From Clostridia bacterium (lineage in GTDB: Bacteria > Bacillota > Clostridia > Oscillospirales > Acutalibacteraceae), in assembly GCA_017465825.1 (NCBI GenBank), contig JAFTVI010000024.1, forward strand, positions 1 through 64,000: DNA of 64,000 bases. The letters are read 5' to 3'. Position numbers and translations under genes: made by a program. Position 1 is the first letter of the stretch. Every line of letters starts with the position of its first letter. Positions 1 to 7,108 of this stretch are shown here, piece by piece. Under the pieces are notes generated by a model, which saw nothing but the letters and a program-made list of their open reading frames with translations, made no database searches and had not been told where the DNA came from.

Positions 1-19
1 ATAAAATGTCAAAATAATA

Positions 20-49
20 TTGACAAATTGCAGTTCTGTATTGTATAAT
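20..49 (+). promoter_or_regulatory. Sigma-A-type promoter for the first secreted-protein gene
   Basis: TTGACA at 20-25 and TATAAT at 44-49 are separated by 18 bp. Transcription would start near 56, giving a leader of about 214 nt before the gene at 270. A weaker second set (TTGCAA 157-162, TATAAT 182-187, 19-bp spacing) is also present. Confidence 0.6.
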
Positions 50-120
50 TTATACATAAAAATATGTTAATTTTTTAACGGAAGAGGGTTGCAAAGTTGG
101 GCAGAATGTCATATAATCTT

Positions 121-139
121 CAGACAGACAGACAGACAG
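121..139 (+). repeat. CAGA tetranucleotide tandem repeat in the leader
   Basis: Four and three-quarter exact copies of CAGA lie in the untranslated leader of the secreted-protein gene. Such tracts can change copy number by slippage. It is not in a reading frame, so any effect would be on leader folding. Confidence 0.7.
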
Positions 140-189
140 GATAACTGCGCCTATTTTTGCAATCTAAATAATAATACAGTATATAATAA

Positions 190-237
190 GTCGTTTGCAG
201 AGTGTGAGTAATATCACGCTTTGCAAACGGCTTTTTT
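190..237 (+). terminator. Terminator-like hairpin inside the leader (possible attenuator)
   Basis: Arms 190-208 and 213-231 pair over about 18 bp with a few G-U pairs and are followed by six T residues. It lies downstream of the consensus promoter at 20-49 and 20 nt upstream of the ribosome site, so it could attenuate the gene at 270. It could instead end an unseen upstream transcript. Confidence 0.6.
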
Positions 238-269
238 GTATTTTAAATCCATAAAAGGAGGCATTTAAT

Positions 270-1787
270 ATGTCAAAAACAAAAAAATTATTATCAATCA
301 TCCTTGCAATTTTAATGATTGCAAGCACAGTCCCCGTTGCCTTCGCGGCAGATGAGGTTGCAATCACGCACCAGCCAACATCAGCAGAGCCATATGTTGA
401 GATTAACAGTTCCGAAAATGTTACATATCAGTGGTATGAGGTGAAGTATAATTTTGTTAATGTAACCGATTCGATAGCAATAAAAAGTACATACGGTGAA
501 ACTGCATCAAGCTACGATGAAACGACAAATAATTGGATTGGGTCGTATAATGATTATGTTAACAATACTTTTACTGTGGAGTATTTTGATATCGACCTTG
601 AAGCAGGAGATATAATGCAGATAAACGTTCAGATTGATCCCGATTCATCGGATGAATGGCTGATGGTTGAGTATATTCATCCGGAGGAAGGATACGATGT
701 ATTTGTTGATGAGACTTATTACAGTTTAACCGATACATACAAAGTAGTTGCTCCGGTAGGGGATAGATATACAATCTCAGCCACTTGTGCAGATGCTGAA
801 GCACCTTTAAGTGCAGTATATTGCAAAGCTGATGATTACGAAACAATCAAACTTGAAAATGAAACAACCAATAATCTTTCATCTCCGAAAATAGGAAGCT
901 ATTATTTGTGTGAGGTAAGTGTTGGTGATACAGTTGTAAAGACTGATATTTTTGAAAATGGTTTTGCAATTACGCATCAGCCCACAGCGGCAGAACCGTA
1001 TGTTGAACTCAGTGATGACACAGATGCAAAATATGAGTGGTATTATGTTAACGAAATAACAGAAATTACCGATGAAAATGCTCAAACTTTTGACTGGAAT
1101 GTTTACGGTGAAGCATCTTCATACGATTCTGAAAATGGCTGGTCCGGTAATATGTGGGGTGATGATGGAGCAGATTATTTTACTATTCATCTTTCAGCGG
1201 GAAGTCTGTTGAAAATTAATGCCGATGGACCTGCTGAAGAATTAGGTATATGGAACTATGATGAATATTATGGTTATTATGATTATGATGGAAACAATAC
1301 CGCTGTTTTTGAAATAGAAAAAGATGGCGATTATAGTGTTTATGCTTATTTTGATGAAGAAATAACATTAACAGCACAGTTCTGTTATCCTGTTTCTATT
1401 GAAAATGAAACTACAGCAAAACTGTCATCAACTGAAGTTGGATATTATTTCTGTAAAGTTATTTACAAGGACGGCACAACAGAAATTTCTGATTTCTTTG
1501 AAATCTCTAATATCCACACCCATTCAGGCGGCACGCAGACCTGTAAAGGTTATCTCTGTGAATGCGGTGAATACTACGGTGACGCAGTTGACCATATAGA
1601 TAATAATGGTGATTATAACTGTGATTATGGTTGCGGTTATGAATTTGAAAAGCTTGCAGAAGATACCGGTGCTTGTGAACACTGCGGTAAAGAGCATACA
1701 AGCTTTATTGATGACATTATCTGTGCTATCACGCGTTTCTTTAATATGCTCAAAGATTTTATTACAGTAATTGACCCTGAAATTTAA
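270..1787 (+). CDS. Secreted protein with two repeated extracellular modules and Cys-rich tail
   Basis: The start is an ATG behind AAAGGAGG. Residues 1-27 form a Sec signal peptide (MSKTKKLL start, hydrophobic core, cleavage after AFA). Two copies of a module of about 200 residues begin with AITHQPT..AEPYVE near residues 31 and 231 and contain YXW-type aromatic patterns. Near residue 410 a Cys/His/Asp-rich stretch (CKGYLCECGEYYGD, DNNGDYNCDYGCGYEFE) resembles the small CG-DH-DxxxD modules common in gut clostridial surface proteins. The tail has CEHCGKEH followed by an amphipathic aromatic helix. There is no LPXTG or transmembrane anchor. The function is not recognised; the protein is probably exported and possibly metal-binding at the tail. 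Confidence 0.75.
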   Translation: MSKTKKLLSIILAILMIASTVPVAFAADEVAITHQPTSAEPYVEINSSENVTYQWYEVKYNFVNVTDSIAIKSTYGETASSYDETTNNWIGSYNDYVNNTFTVEYFDIDLEAGDIMQINVQIDPDSSDEWLMVEYIHPEEGYDVFVDETYYSLTDTYKVVAPVGDRYTISATCADAEAPLSAVYCKADDYETIKLENETTNNLSSPKIGSYYLCEVSVGDTVVKTDIFENGFAITHQPTAAEPYVELSDDTDAKYEWYYVNEITEITDENAQTFDWNVYGEASSYDSENGWSGNMWGDDGADYFTIHLSAGSLLKINADGPAEELGIWNYDEYYGYYDYDGNNTAVFEIEKDGDYSVYAYFDEEITLTAQFCYPVSIENETTAKLSSTEVGYYFCKVIYKDGTTEISDFFEISNIHTHSGGTQTCKGYLCECGEYYGDAVDHIDNNGDYNCDYGCGYEFEKLAEDTGACEHCGKEHTSFIDDIICAITRFFNMLKDFITVIDPEI

Positions 1788-1797
1788 TACAAAATTT

Positions 1798-1824
1798 TCC
1801 GCCTCACCCGAGGCGGATTTTTTT
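1798..1824 (+). terminator. Rho-independent terminator
   Basis: A 7-bp stem (TCCGCCT / AGGCGGA) with a six-base loop is followed by seven T residues, 11 bp after the stop of the secreted-protein gene. Confidence 0.85.
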
Positions 1825-1848
1825 ATCGGTTTCACCGATAAAATGAAT

Positions 1849-1964
1849 AATTAGCAATGAGCAGTGAGTAATTGTGGAAAGGGCGTTGCCCTTTAACCCA
1901 TTTTATATAAATCAAGCCCGTAGGGCTTCCTCAATTGCTCACTACTCACTGCTAATTGCTCATT
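1849..1964. repeat. Inverted-repeat (MITE/REP-like) intergenic element
   Basis: The ends at 1849-1874 and 1932-1964 are imperfect inverted copies built from ATTAGCAATGAGCAGTGAG-type units. Inside are two tight hairpins, AAAGGGC-GTT-GCCCTTT (1878-1894) and AAGCCC-GTA-GGGCTT (1914-1928), with AACCCATT between them. No coding frame is present. The element at 36318-36458 has the same layout with different arm sequence. Confidence 0.7.
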
Positions 1965-1976
1965 AGAAATATCTTC

Positions 1977-2005
1977 TTGACATAATTTTCTTCTTGTCGT
2001 ATAAT
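1977..2005 (+). promoter_or_regulatory. Perfect consensus promoter
   Basis: TTGACA (1977-1982) and TATAAT (2000-2005) have exactly 17 bp between them. The start would be near 2012, 26 nt before the transporter ATG. Confidence 0.8.
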
Positions 2006-2037
2006 GTCGTGGTTGATTTGAAAAAGAAGGTAAATTT

Positions 2038-3141
2038 ATGGAAAAAGTTTTAGGTTTTGCAAAGAAAAATGCTGTTGTTCTTATTGCATTTGTTGCCGCT
2101 GTTATCACAAGTATAATAGTGCCCGTTGATGCTCAGTATCTTGATTATTTTGATTATAAAACGCTGACCTGTCTGTTCTGTGTGCTTGCTGTTGTGTGCG
2201 CACTTAAAAATATAAATTTCTTTTATATTCTTGCAAGAAAGATTGTTCAGCTTTTCAAAAATGCAAAAATGAGCGTGCTCGCTCTCGTATACATAACCTT
2301 TATCGGCTCAATGCTTATTGCAAACGATATGGCACTGCTCACATTCCTGCCTTTAGGTTATTTTGTTCTTTCCGTAACGGGAAAAGAGAAGTATATGGCA
2401 TTTACATTTATAATGCAGAACATCGCCGCAAACTTAGGCGGTATGCTTACACCCTTCGGCAATCCGCAGAATCTTTATCTTTACACAAAGTATGAAATTC
2501 CCACTGTTGAGTTCGTTTCAATAATGATTGTGCCGTTTGCCGTGTCGGTTGCGCTGATTACGGTTTGCTGTCTTATTTTTGTAAAGTCCGAGCCGCTGAA
2601 GCTTTCGGATGAGAAAACACACCTTTCACCCAAAAGAACTCTTCTCTATCTTGTCCTTTTCGCATTGTCAATTATAATTGTATTCAGGGGGATTCCTTAT
2701 TGGACAGGTCTTATTGTTATCCCTGCCGTTCTTCTCATTGTTGACAGACGTGCGCTCAAAAAAGTTGACTACGGTCTGCTGCTTACGTTTGTGTTTTTCT
2801 TCATTTTTGCGGGCAATATGGCAAGAATTGACGTTGTAAGAGAATTCTTCTCTATGCTTCTTGAAAAAAATACACTTCTTGTGAGCATTCTGTCCTGCCA
2901 ATGTATAAGTAATGTACCGTCTGCGATTCTTCTTTCGCAGTTTACCGATAATTATGCCGATTTGCTTGTGGGTGTGAATATCGGCGGCGTGGGCACATTG
3001 ATTTCATCCCTTGCAAGCCTTATAACGTTCCGTGAATATGTAAAGCACAATCCGAAGAAAACCTGGTATTATCTGGGTATGTTTTCGTTGTTTAATTTTA
3101 CATTCCTTATAATTCTTGCTTTGGTAATGCTTTTTGTGTAA
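2038..3141 (+). CDS. SLC13/ArsB-NhaD superfamily permease
   Basis: This is a polytopic membrane protein of 367 residues with about ten hydrophobic segments. The signature is the paired half-repeat typical of the ion-transporter (ArsB/NhaD, citrate-transporter) superfamily: IANDMALLTFLPLG near residue 94, NIAANLGGMLTPFGNPQNLYLY near 128, and a second-half CQCISNVPSAILLSQF near 287. The GNPQN motif and the N-x-P-SA pair form the substrate/cation site in this fold. The substrate cannot be read from sequence; dicarboxylate, anion or Na+/H+ exchange are all possible. It stands alone behind its own promoter. The ATG at 2038 has GAAGG upstream. Confidence 0.8.
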   Translation: MEKVLGFAKKNAVVLIAFVAAVITSIIVPVDAQYLDYFDYKTLTCLFCVLAVVCALKNINFFYILARKIVQLFKNAKMSVLALVYITFIGSMLIANDMALLTFLPLGYFVLSVTGKEKYMAFTFIMQNIAANLGGMLTPFGNPQNLYLYTKYEIPTVEFVSIMIVPFAVSVALITVCCLIFVKSEPLKLSDEKTHLSPKRTLLYLVLFALSIIIVFRGIPYWTGLIVIPAVLLIVDRRALKKVDYGLLLTFVFFFIFAGNMARIDVVREFFSMLLEKNTLLVSILSCQCISNVPSAILLSQFTDNYADLLVGVNIGGVGTLISSLASLITFREYVKHNPKKTWYYLGMFSLFNFTFLIILALVMLFV

Positions 3142-3208
3142 TATTGTTATTGACAAAATATCTTATAATGCCTTATAATGAAATTACCCGATATAAGGAG
3201 GTAATAAT

Positions 3209-3688
3209 ATGATTTGTAAAAATTGCGGAACAGAATGTCAGGATAACGTAACTCATTGTGTAAATTGCGGTGCTTATCTGCAACAGGATAATCAATATCA
3301 GCAGAATACTCAGTATCAGCAGAATGAGCCCTACACAATGCCCAATTACGGAAATTATAATGTATACAATCAGCCCGTGCAGGAGAATAAACCCGTTTCA
3401 ATGGGAACATATTTAGGCTGGTTGCTTCTCGGAACTGTTCTCGGCCCGATAAGTATTGTAATTTCAATCGTTTTTGCCTGTATGACGGAGAACAGAAACA
3501 GAGCAAACTTTTTCAGAGCTATGCTTGTAATTTGGGCGATATCCGTTGTTATAGCCATTATTGCAATTGCTGTGCTTGCCGTTATCGGTTTTACAGCACT
3601 TGAATATGTTGATCCTTCAATTATGGATTCATATGATTCTTTTTATTATGATGAATTTTTGAAGATTGCATCACTTATCAGATTCTAA
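3209..3688 (+). CDS. Zinc-ribbon membrane protein
   Basis: The N-terminus carries a zinc ribbon (CKNCGTECQ...HCVNCG, residues 3-21). A Gln/Tyr/Asn-rich linker follows (QYQQNTQYQQN) and then two hydrophobic segments, about residues 69-93 and 107-131. It is 159 residues with a good AAGGAGG ribosome site. This layout is common in Firmicutes and is annotated as zinc-ribbon domain-containing protein. The Q-rich linker repeats are low complexity. No enzymatic motif is seen; a membrane scaffold or sensor is possible. Confidence 0.75.
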   Translation: MICKNCGTECQDNVTHCVNCGAYLQQDNQYQQNTQYQQNEPYTMPNYGNYNVYNQPVQENKPVSMGTYLGWLLLGTVLGPISIVISIVFACMTENRNRANFFRAMLVIWAISVVIAIIAIAVLAVIGFTALEYVDPSIMDSYDSFYYDEFLKIASLIRF

Positions 3689-3704
3689 AACCGAATAAAA
3701 AATT

Positions 3705-3739
3705 CAGGACAGAGTTCAATTTGAACCCTGTCCTTTTTT
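3705..3739. terminator. Bidirectional terminator
   Basis: AGGACAGAGTTCAA pairs with TTGAACCCTGTCCT and a T-run follows on the plus strand. The plus-strand zinc-ribbon gene and the minus-strand peptidase gene converge here. Confidence 0.8.
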
Positions 3740-3740
3740 G

Positions 3741-4685
3741 TTACTTGTAGTAAGCCATTTTGTAAAAATACGGATATTTTTCAAACACACTGCCGAGTGT
3801 TGTTCTCGATGATGAGCCGGGGTCGTTTACATAGTAAGTGTTGCCCGAATAACCTGTTACAACAACCCAATGTGTGCTGTAGGATGCTGTTCTCAGTCCG
3901 AGAATAACCGGCTTGCCCTGATTAAGTATATTTTTTATGGCGCTGAAGCTTACAGATGTTGTGGTCGTGTAATTTGACGGCCAGTAAAGGGAGCCCGAAG
4001 ATGAGTAGCTCAGTGATGATGCCATTGTATCGGGTCTTACCGTTGTGCCTCTGCGGTAGCTTTCAGTCATAGCAAGACAGGTTGTTGTGCAACCGATACT
4101 TCCCAATGTTTTGCCCGATGAGCCAAGGGTTACGTTTTTCCAGCGTGAATCAGTCTGCGAATAGTAGGGAACACTCAGCTTTTTGCCCGAAGATGAGGAA
4201 TTTCCTGCTGTGGCAGAAATATAGCTTTTATTTACATAACCAGTTTCGTTTCCGTCAAACAGAATCTTGACCCAATTGCCGTAGTCGGTAAGGATGTATA
4301 CCTTTTCGCCGTTGTAAAGCCTGTCTTTTGCAGAATATGAAGTTCCTGCACCGCTTCTTACATTAAGATAGCCGGATGTAAGCTTTACATAACCTGCCGT
4401 TGAATCAACCTGAGTGATGTAATTGCTGTGACAGTAGCCCTTTTTGCCGTCTGCAAATTCAACATACCACCAGTTGCCGGTTTTGCTTATAAGCGTAACG
4501 TAAGTGTTTCTCTTTAGAGAGCCTATAACCGATGAAGTGGTTGCAGGTGTGCTTCTGACGTTAAGACTTGTGCTCGATGTCGTAACCTTGCCGGCATTTG
4601 ATGCCGATGCCGCATAAGCTGAAACGGGCAGCAGCTGCACTGCAAAAATACACAGGATCATCAGGGTAGCAAGCAGTTTTTTCAT
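3741..4685 (-). CDS. Secreted SH3b domain / C39-like cysteine peptidase
   Basis: The start is set at the ATG at 4685 because AAAGGAGG precedes it by 7 nt and it opens a classical signal peptide (MKKLLATLMILCIFAV, cleavage near residue 26). Two bacterial SH3 domains follow (about residues 36-95 and 100-160, each with SLNVRS/YLNVRSGAG and a W-x-Y/V core). They are known to bind peptidoglycan or peptides. The C-terminal half (about 170-314) matches the Peptidase_C39_2 family: VPYYSQTDSRW, the putative nucleophile in GSIGCTTTCLAM, the histidine in THWVVVTGY and the aspartate in YVNDPGS. The protein is probably a wall-associated hydrolase of 314 residues. It is transcribed alone. Confidence 0.85.
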   Translation of the reverse strand: MKKLLATLMILCIFAVQLLPVSAYAASASNAGKVTTSSTSLNVRSTPATTSSVIGSLKRNTYVTLISKTGNWWYVEFADGKKGYCHSNYITQVDSTAGYVKLTSGYLNVRSGAGTSYSAKDRLYNGEKVYILTDYGNWVKILFDGNETGYVNKSYISATAGNSSSSGKKLSVPYYSQTDSRWKNVTLGSSGKTLGSIGCTTTCLAMTESYRRGTTVRPDTMASSLSYSSSGSLYWPSNYTTTTSVSFSAIKNILNQGKPVILGLRTASYSTHWVVVTGYSGNTYYVNDPGSSSRTTLGSVFEKYPYFYKMAYYK

Positions 4686-4749
4686 ATTTGCACCTCCTTT
4701 CGGACAGACGGAAAATTCATCCGTTTTTCGTCTGCCTAACGGTAAACAC

Positions 4750-4779
4750 ACTATATCATGTGTTCCTGCGTTTTGGCAA
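4750..4779 (-). promoter_or_regulatory. Promoter of the C39-like peptidase gene
   Basis: On the minus strand TTGCCA (4774-4779) and TATAGT (4750-4755) are 18 bp apart. The leader of about 58 nt contains a CAGACG/CGTCTG pairing just upstream of the ribosome site. Confidence 0.55.
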
Positions 4780-4886
4780 TACTCCAAATTGTGGATGAGC
4801 GCAGAATCGCCCGAATATTTATTATATGTTCCAGAAATTGGACAATAAATTGTGCGTTTTTTTCTAAAAAAATATGAGCAAAACCC

Positions 4887-4915
4887 TTGATTTTTGCGGC
4901 AGAACCTACTATAAT
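4887..4915 (+). promoter_or_regulatory. Promoter of the dcw operon (Pmra)
   Basis: TTGATT (4887-4892) and TATAAT (4910-4915) are separated by 17 bp; the start is expected near 4922, about 66 nt before mraZ. Confidence 0.75.
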
Positions 4916-4940
4916 AATGTCAAAAGGGGCAAAATGGCTC

Positions 4941-4970
4941 GTTTTTGTGAAAAAATGTGAGTTTTGGTGA
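4941..4970 (+). promoter_or_regulatory. Putative MraZ operator: three direct repeats at 10-bp spacing
   Basis: TGTGA (4946-4950), TGTGA (4956-4960) and GGTGA (4966-4970) are separated by exactly 5 nt each, inside three successive 10-mers. MraZ in E. coli is known to bind short G-rich direct repeats with 5-nt spacers upstream of its own gene. The matching geometry between promoter and mraZ suggests autoregulation. The half-site differs from the E. coli TGGG core. Confidence 0.55.
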
Positions 4971-4987
4971 AAGGAGATGGGGAAATA

Positions 4988-5440
4988 ATGTTTATCGGAG
5001 CGTTTCCGTATACTATTACCGACAGTAACGATAATTCTACTAATTCAAGACGTATTGTTATGGTTCCCCGTTTTCGTACCGAGCTCGGTTCTGAATTTCA
5101 GATATTCCTTCGTGATGACGGTTGCTTAAGGCTTTATACGAATGACCGCTGGAATATTTATGCGGAAAATATGAGTGAACGTCTTGAAGCCGCAGAAATG
5201 GGAATGGCGGACGCTGAGGATATTGATGACGTTCTTGCAGAGGCTCACGGCTTCTTCGGCAATGTTTATGACGGAAAGATGGATAAGCAGGGCAGAATCT
5301 CGCTCACTTCACAGATGTTACAGCACGCAAACATACAGGACGATATCGTTATCGTAGGTATGAACAGATTTATTGAAATCTGGAATCCCGATGAATGGGA
5401 AAAGGCAAAAGCAAAGAAAAAAGAAAAAGTAAAAAAGTAA
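4988..5440 (+). CDS. mraZ: Transcriptional regulator MraZ
   Basis: The protein begins MFIGAFPYTI, matching the family's MFxGxxxxTID start. The ATG at 4988 follows GGAGATGGGG, so it is preferred over an in-frame GTG 24 nt upstream. It has two AbrB-like SpoVT half-domains: VMVPRFRTEL with the paired-strand motif near residue 24, and MDKQGRISLTSQML near 96. It is 150 residues, close to the family's ~143-152, with a Lys-rich tail. MraZ forms oligomeric rings that bind repeats in its own promoter and controls the dcw cluster. It is the first gene of the cluster, 29 nt before rsmH. Confidence 0.93.
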   Translation: MFIGAFPYTITDSNDNSTNSRRIVMVPRFRTELGSEFQIFLRDDGCLRLYTNDRWNIYAENMSERLEAAEMGMADAEDIDDVLAEAHGFFGNVYDGKMDKQGRISLTSQMLQHANIQDDIVIVGMNRFIEIWNPDEWEKAKAKKKEKVKK

Positions 5441-5469
5441 TTTTTAAGTCGGTATAAGGCGGTGCAGGA

Positions 5470-6393
5470 ATGGAATTCGTACATAAAACCGTACTGCTTG
5501 AAGAAGCAGTAAACGCACTGTCAGTAAAACCCGACGGAGTATATGCGGATGCAACAGCAGGCGGCGGCGGGCATTCTTCGCTGATTCTTCAATCATTGAA
5601 TGAAAACGGCAGGCTTATCGCAATTGACCGTGACCCCGATGCCATAGAGGTGCTGAAAAAACGCTTCGCAGACAAACCGAACGTCACAATCGTAAATGAT
5701 GTTTTTGATAATATAAAATCAATTCTTGAAAACAACGGTGTGAGTGCCGCCGACGGAATATTGGCGGATTTGGGCGTAAGCTCATATCAGCTTGATAACG
5801 GGGAAAGAGGTTTTTCCTATCATCAGGATGCTCCGCTGGATATGCGTATGAGCAAATCGGGCTACTCGGCTTACGATGCTGTAAATAATCTGTCCGTAAA
5901 TGAACTGTGTGAAATAATACGCTCCTACGGCGAAGAAAAATATGCATACAGCATTGCAAAAAACATTGTAAAAGCAAGAGAAAATAAAAATATAGAAACC
6001 ACCTTTGAGCTGTGCGATATAATCTCAGCGTCAATGCCTGCAAAAGCCAAGCGTGACGGGCATCCGGCAAGAAAAACCTTTCAGGCTCTGAGAATATATG
6101 TAAACAGAGAGCTGACAATGCTCCCAGACGCTTTAAAGGATATGTTTGATTCCCTCAATACGGGCGGTGTGCTTGCAATAATCACATTCCACTCTCTTGA
6201 GGACAGAATAGTAAAAAACACATTCAATGAATTCTGTAAAGGATGTACCTGTCCTCCCGAATTTCCTGTTTGTGTGTGCGGTAAAAAGCCGCGAGGAGAG
6301 CTGTTGTTCAAATCCGTTGCTCCCTCAGAAAAAGAAGTTGAAGAGAATTTAAGAAGCAGAAGCGCAAGGCTTCGCGCGATACGGAAGTTGTAA
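5470..6393 (+). CDS. rsmH: 16S rRNA (cytosine1402-N4)-methyltransferase
   Basis: This is the MraW/RsmH family at its usual length (307 residues). It opens with HKTVLLEEAVNAL, has the SAM-binding loop DATAGGGGHS (about residues 27-37), DRDPDAI, the DLGVSSYQLD segment near 98, a RRDGHPARKTFQALRI-like helix near 195, and HSLEDRIVKN near 239. It methylates C1402 in the ribosomal P site together with RsmI. CTCPPEFPVCVCG near the C-terminus is the family's usual Cys-containing segment. The start is ATG after GGCGGTG. Confidence 0.96.
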   Translation: MEFVHKTVLLEEAVNALSVKPDGVYADATAGGGGHSSLILQSLNENGRLIAIDRDPDAIEVLKKRFADKPNVTIVNDVFDNIKSILENNGVSAADGILADLGVSSYQLDNGERGFSYHQDAPLDMRMSKSGYSAYDAVNNLSVNELCEIIRSYGEEKYAYSIAKNIVKARENKNIETTFELCDIISASMPAKAKRDGHPARKTFQALRIYVNRELTMLPDALKDMFDSLNTGGVLAIITFHSLEDRIVKNTFNEFCKGCTCPPEFPVCVCGKKPRGELLFKSVAPSEKEVEENLRSRSARLRAIRKL

Positions 6394-6416
6394 GAAAAAG
6401 TAAGGAGATGTTCAAA

Positions 6417-6923
6417 ATGGCACAGCCGGCTTATGATTTTTCATTGTTTGATGTGTACGATTACGGAACGGCGGCACCTGCCAGAAAGCCGGAATATCAG
6501 CCGGAAGAACCCATATCTTTCCCCTTTGAGGAGAAAAAACAGAGTACAGCAAAAAATACATATTCAAACAAAGCAAATAACAGCGCAGTTGCATCAGCTT
6601 TGCGTATAGCAGGTGTGTTGGCTGTTGTGGTTTTTGTTTTCAGCTTTATTTTTGCGGCTATGAGCCTTAACTCCACGCTGGATAAAAAGGTTAAAATGAT
6701 AGCTTCAATTGAAAAGGAAATCAGCGTTGCACAGAGCGAAAATGTACGTCTTAACTCGGAGCTCGAAGGAATGATCTCTTTCGATAAGCTTAAGGATTAC
6801 GCTGAGAATACATTAGGTATGGTTCTGCTTGAGGACTACAAAATTACATTTTTTGAATCCAATGAGGAGAATGAAGTCGTTCTCTCGGGTGGCAAATCCT
6901 ACGATTCGGGTATATTCGGTTAA
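6417..6923 (+). CDS. ftsL: FtsL-like cell-division protein
   Basis: The identification rests on position between rsmH and the transpeptidase and on architecture: a cytoplasmic tail of about 62 residues, one transmembrane helix (about 63-88), then a coiled-coil-prone stretch (KVKMIASIEKEISVAQSENVRLNSELEG) ending in KLKDYAENTLGM, the short motif typical of FtsL/DivIC. FtsL recruits FtsQ/DivIB and activates FtsW/FtsI. The ATG at 6417 is 9 nt from AAGGAG; the in-frame ATG at 6408 touches that site and is less likely. The N-terminal tail is longer than in model FtsL and Pro/Lys-rich. Confidence 0.8.
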   Translation: MAQPAYDFSLFDVYDYGTAAPARKPEYQPEEPISFPFEEKKQSTAKNTYSNKANNSAVASALRIAGVLAVVVFVFSFIFAAMSLNSTLDKKVKMIASIEKEISVAQSENVRLNSELEGMISFDKLKDYAENTLGMVLLEDYKITFFESNEENEVVLSGGKSYDSGIFG

Positions 6924-7022
6924 AAAACGGAATATCTCACAGTTTAATTAAATAAGTATAATTCAGGGATTGTTATTTTATAAATCAGGCAGGCAGGCCT
7001 GCCGAAACACGAAAAACCACAT

Positions 7023-7050
7023 AAAAGGGCGAAAAACGTTTCGCCCTTTT
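7023..7050 (+). terminator. Hairpin with T-run between ftsL and ftsI
   Basis: AAAAGGGCGAAA pairs perfectly with TTTCGCCCTTTT around a 4-nt loop, ending in a short T stretch. It is a strong stem within the dcw operon; partial termination or transcript processing would reduce distal expression. A GGCAGGCAGGCCTGCC palindromic tract lies just upstream (about 6987-7003). Confidence 0.6.
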
Positions 7051-7108
7051 TGTGGCAATACCAGGGGAATTTAAAATTTACATTATCGGTATGAAGGGGA
7101 TGCTCAGT

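Noticed and set aside
4686..4760. Cyclic-di-GMP or other riboswitch before the C39-like peptidase
   Set aside because: The short leader has one CAGACG/CGTCTG stem but none of the conserved cores of known aptamers.
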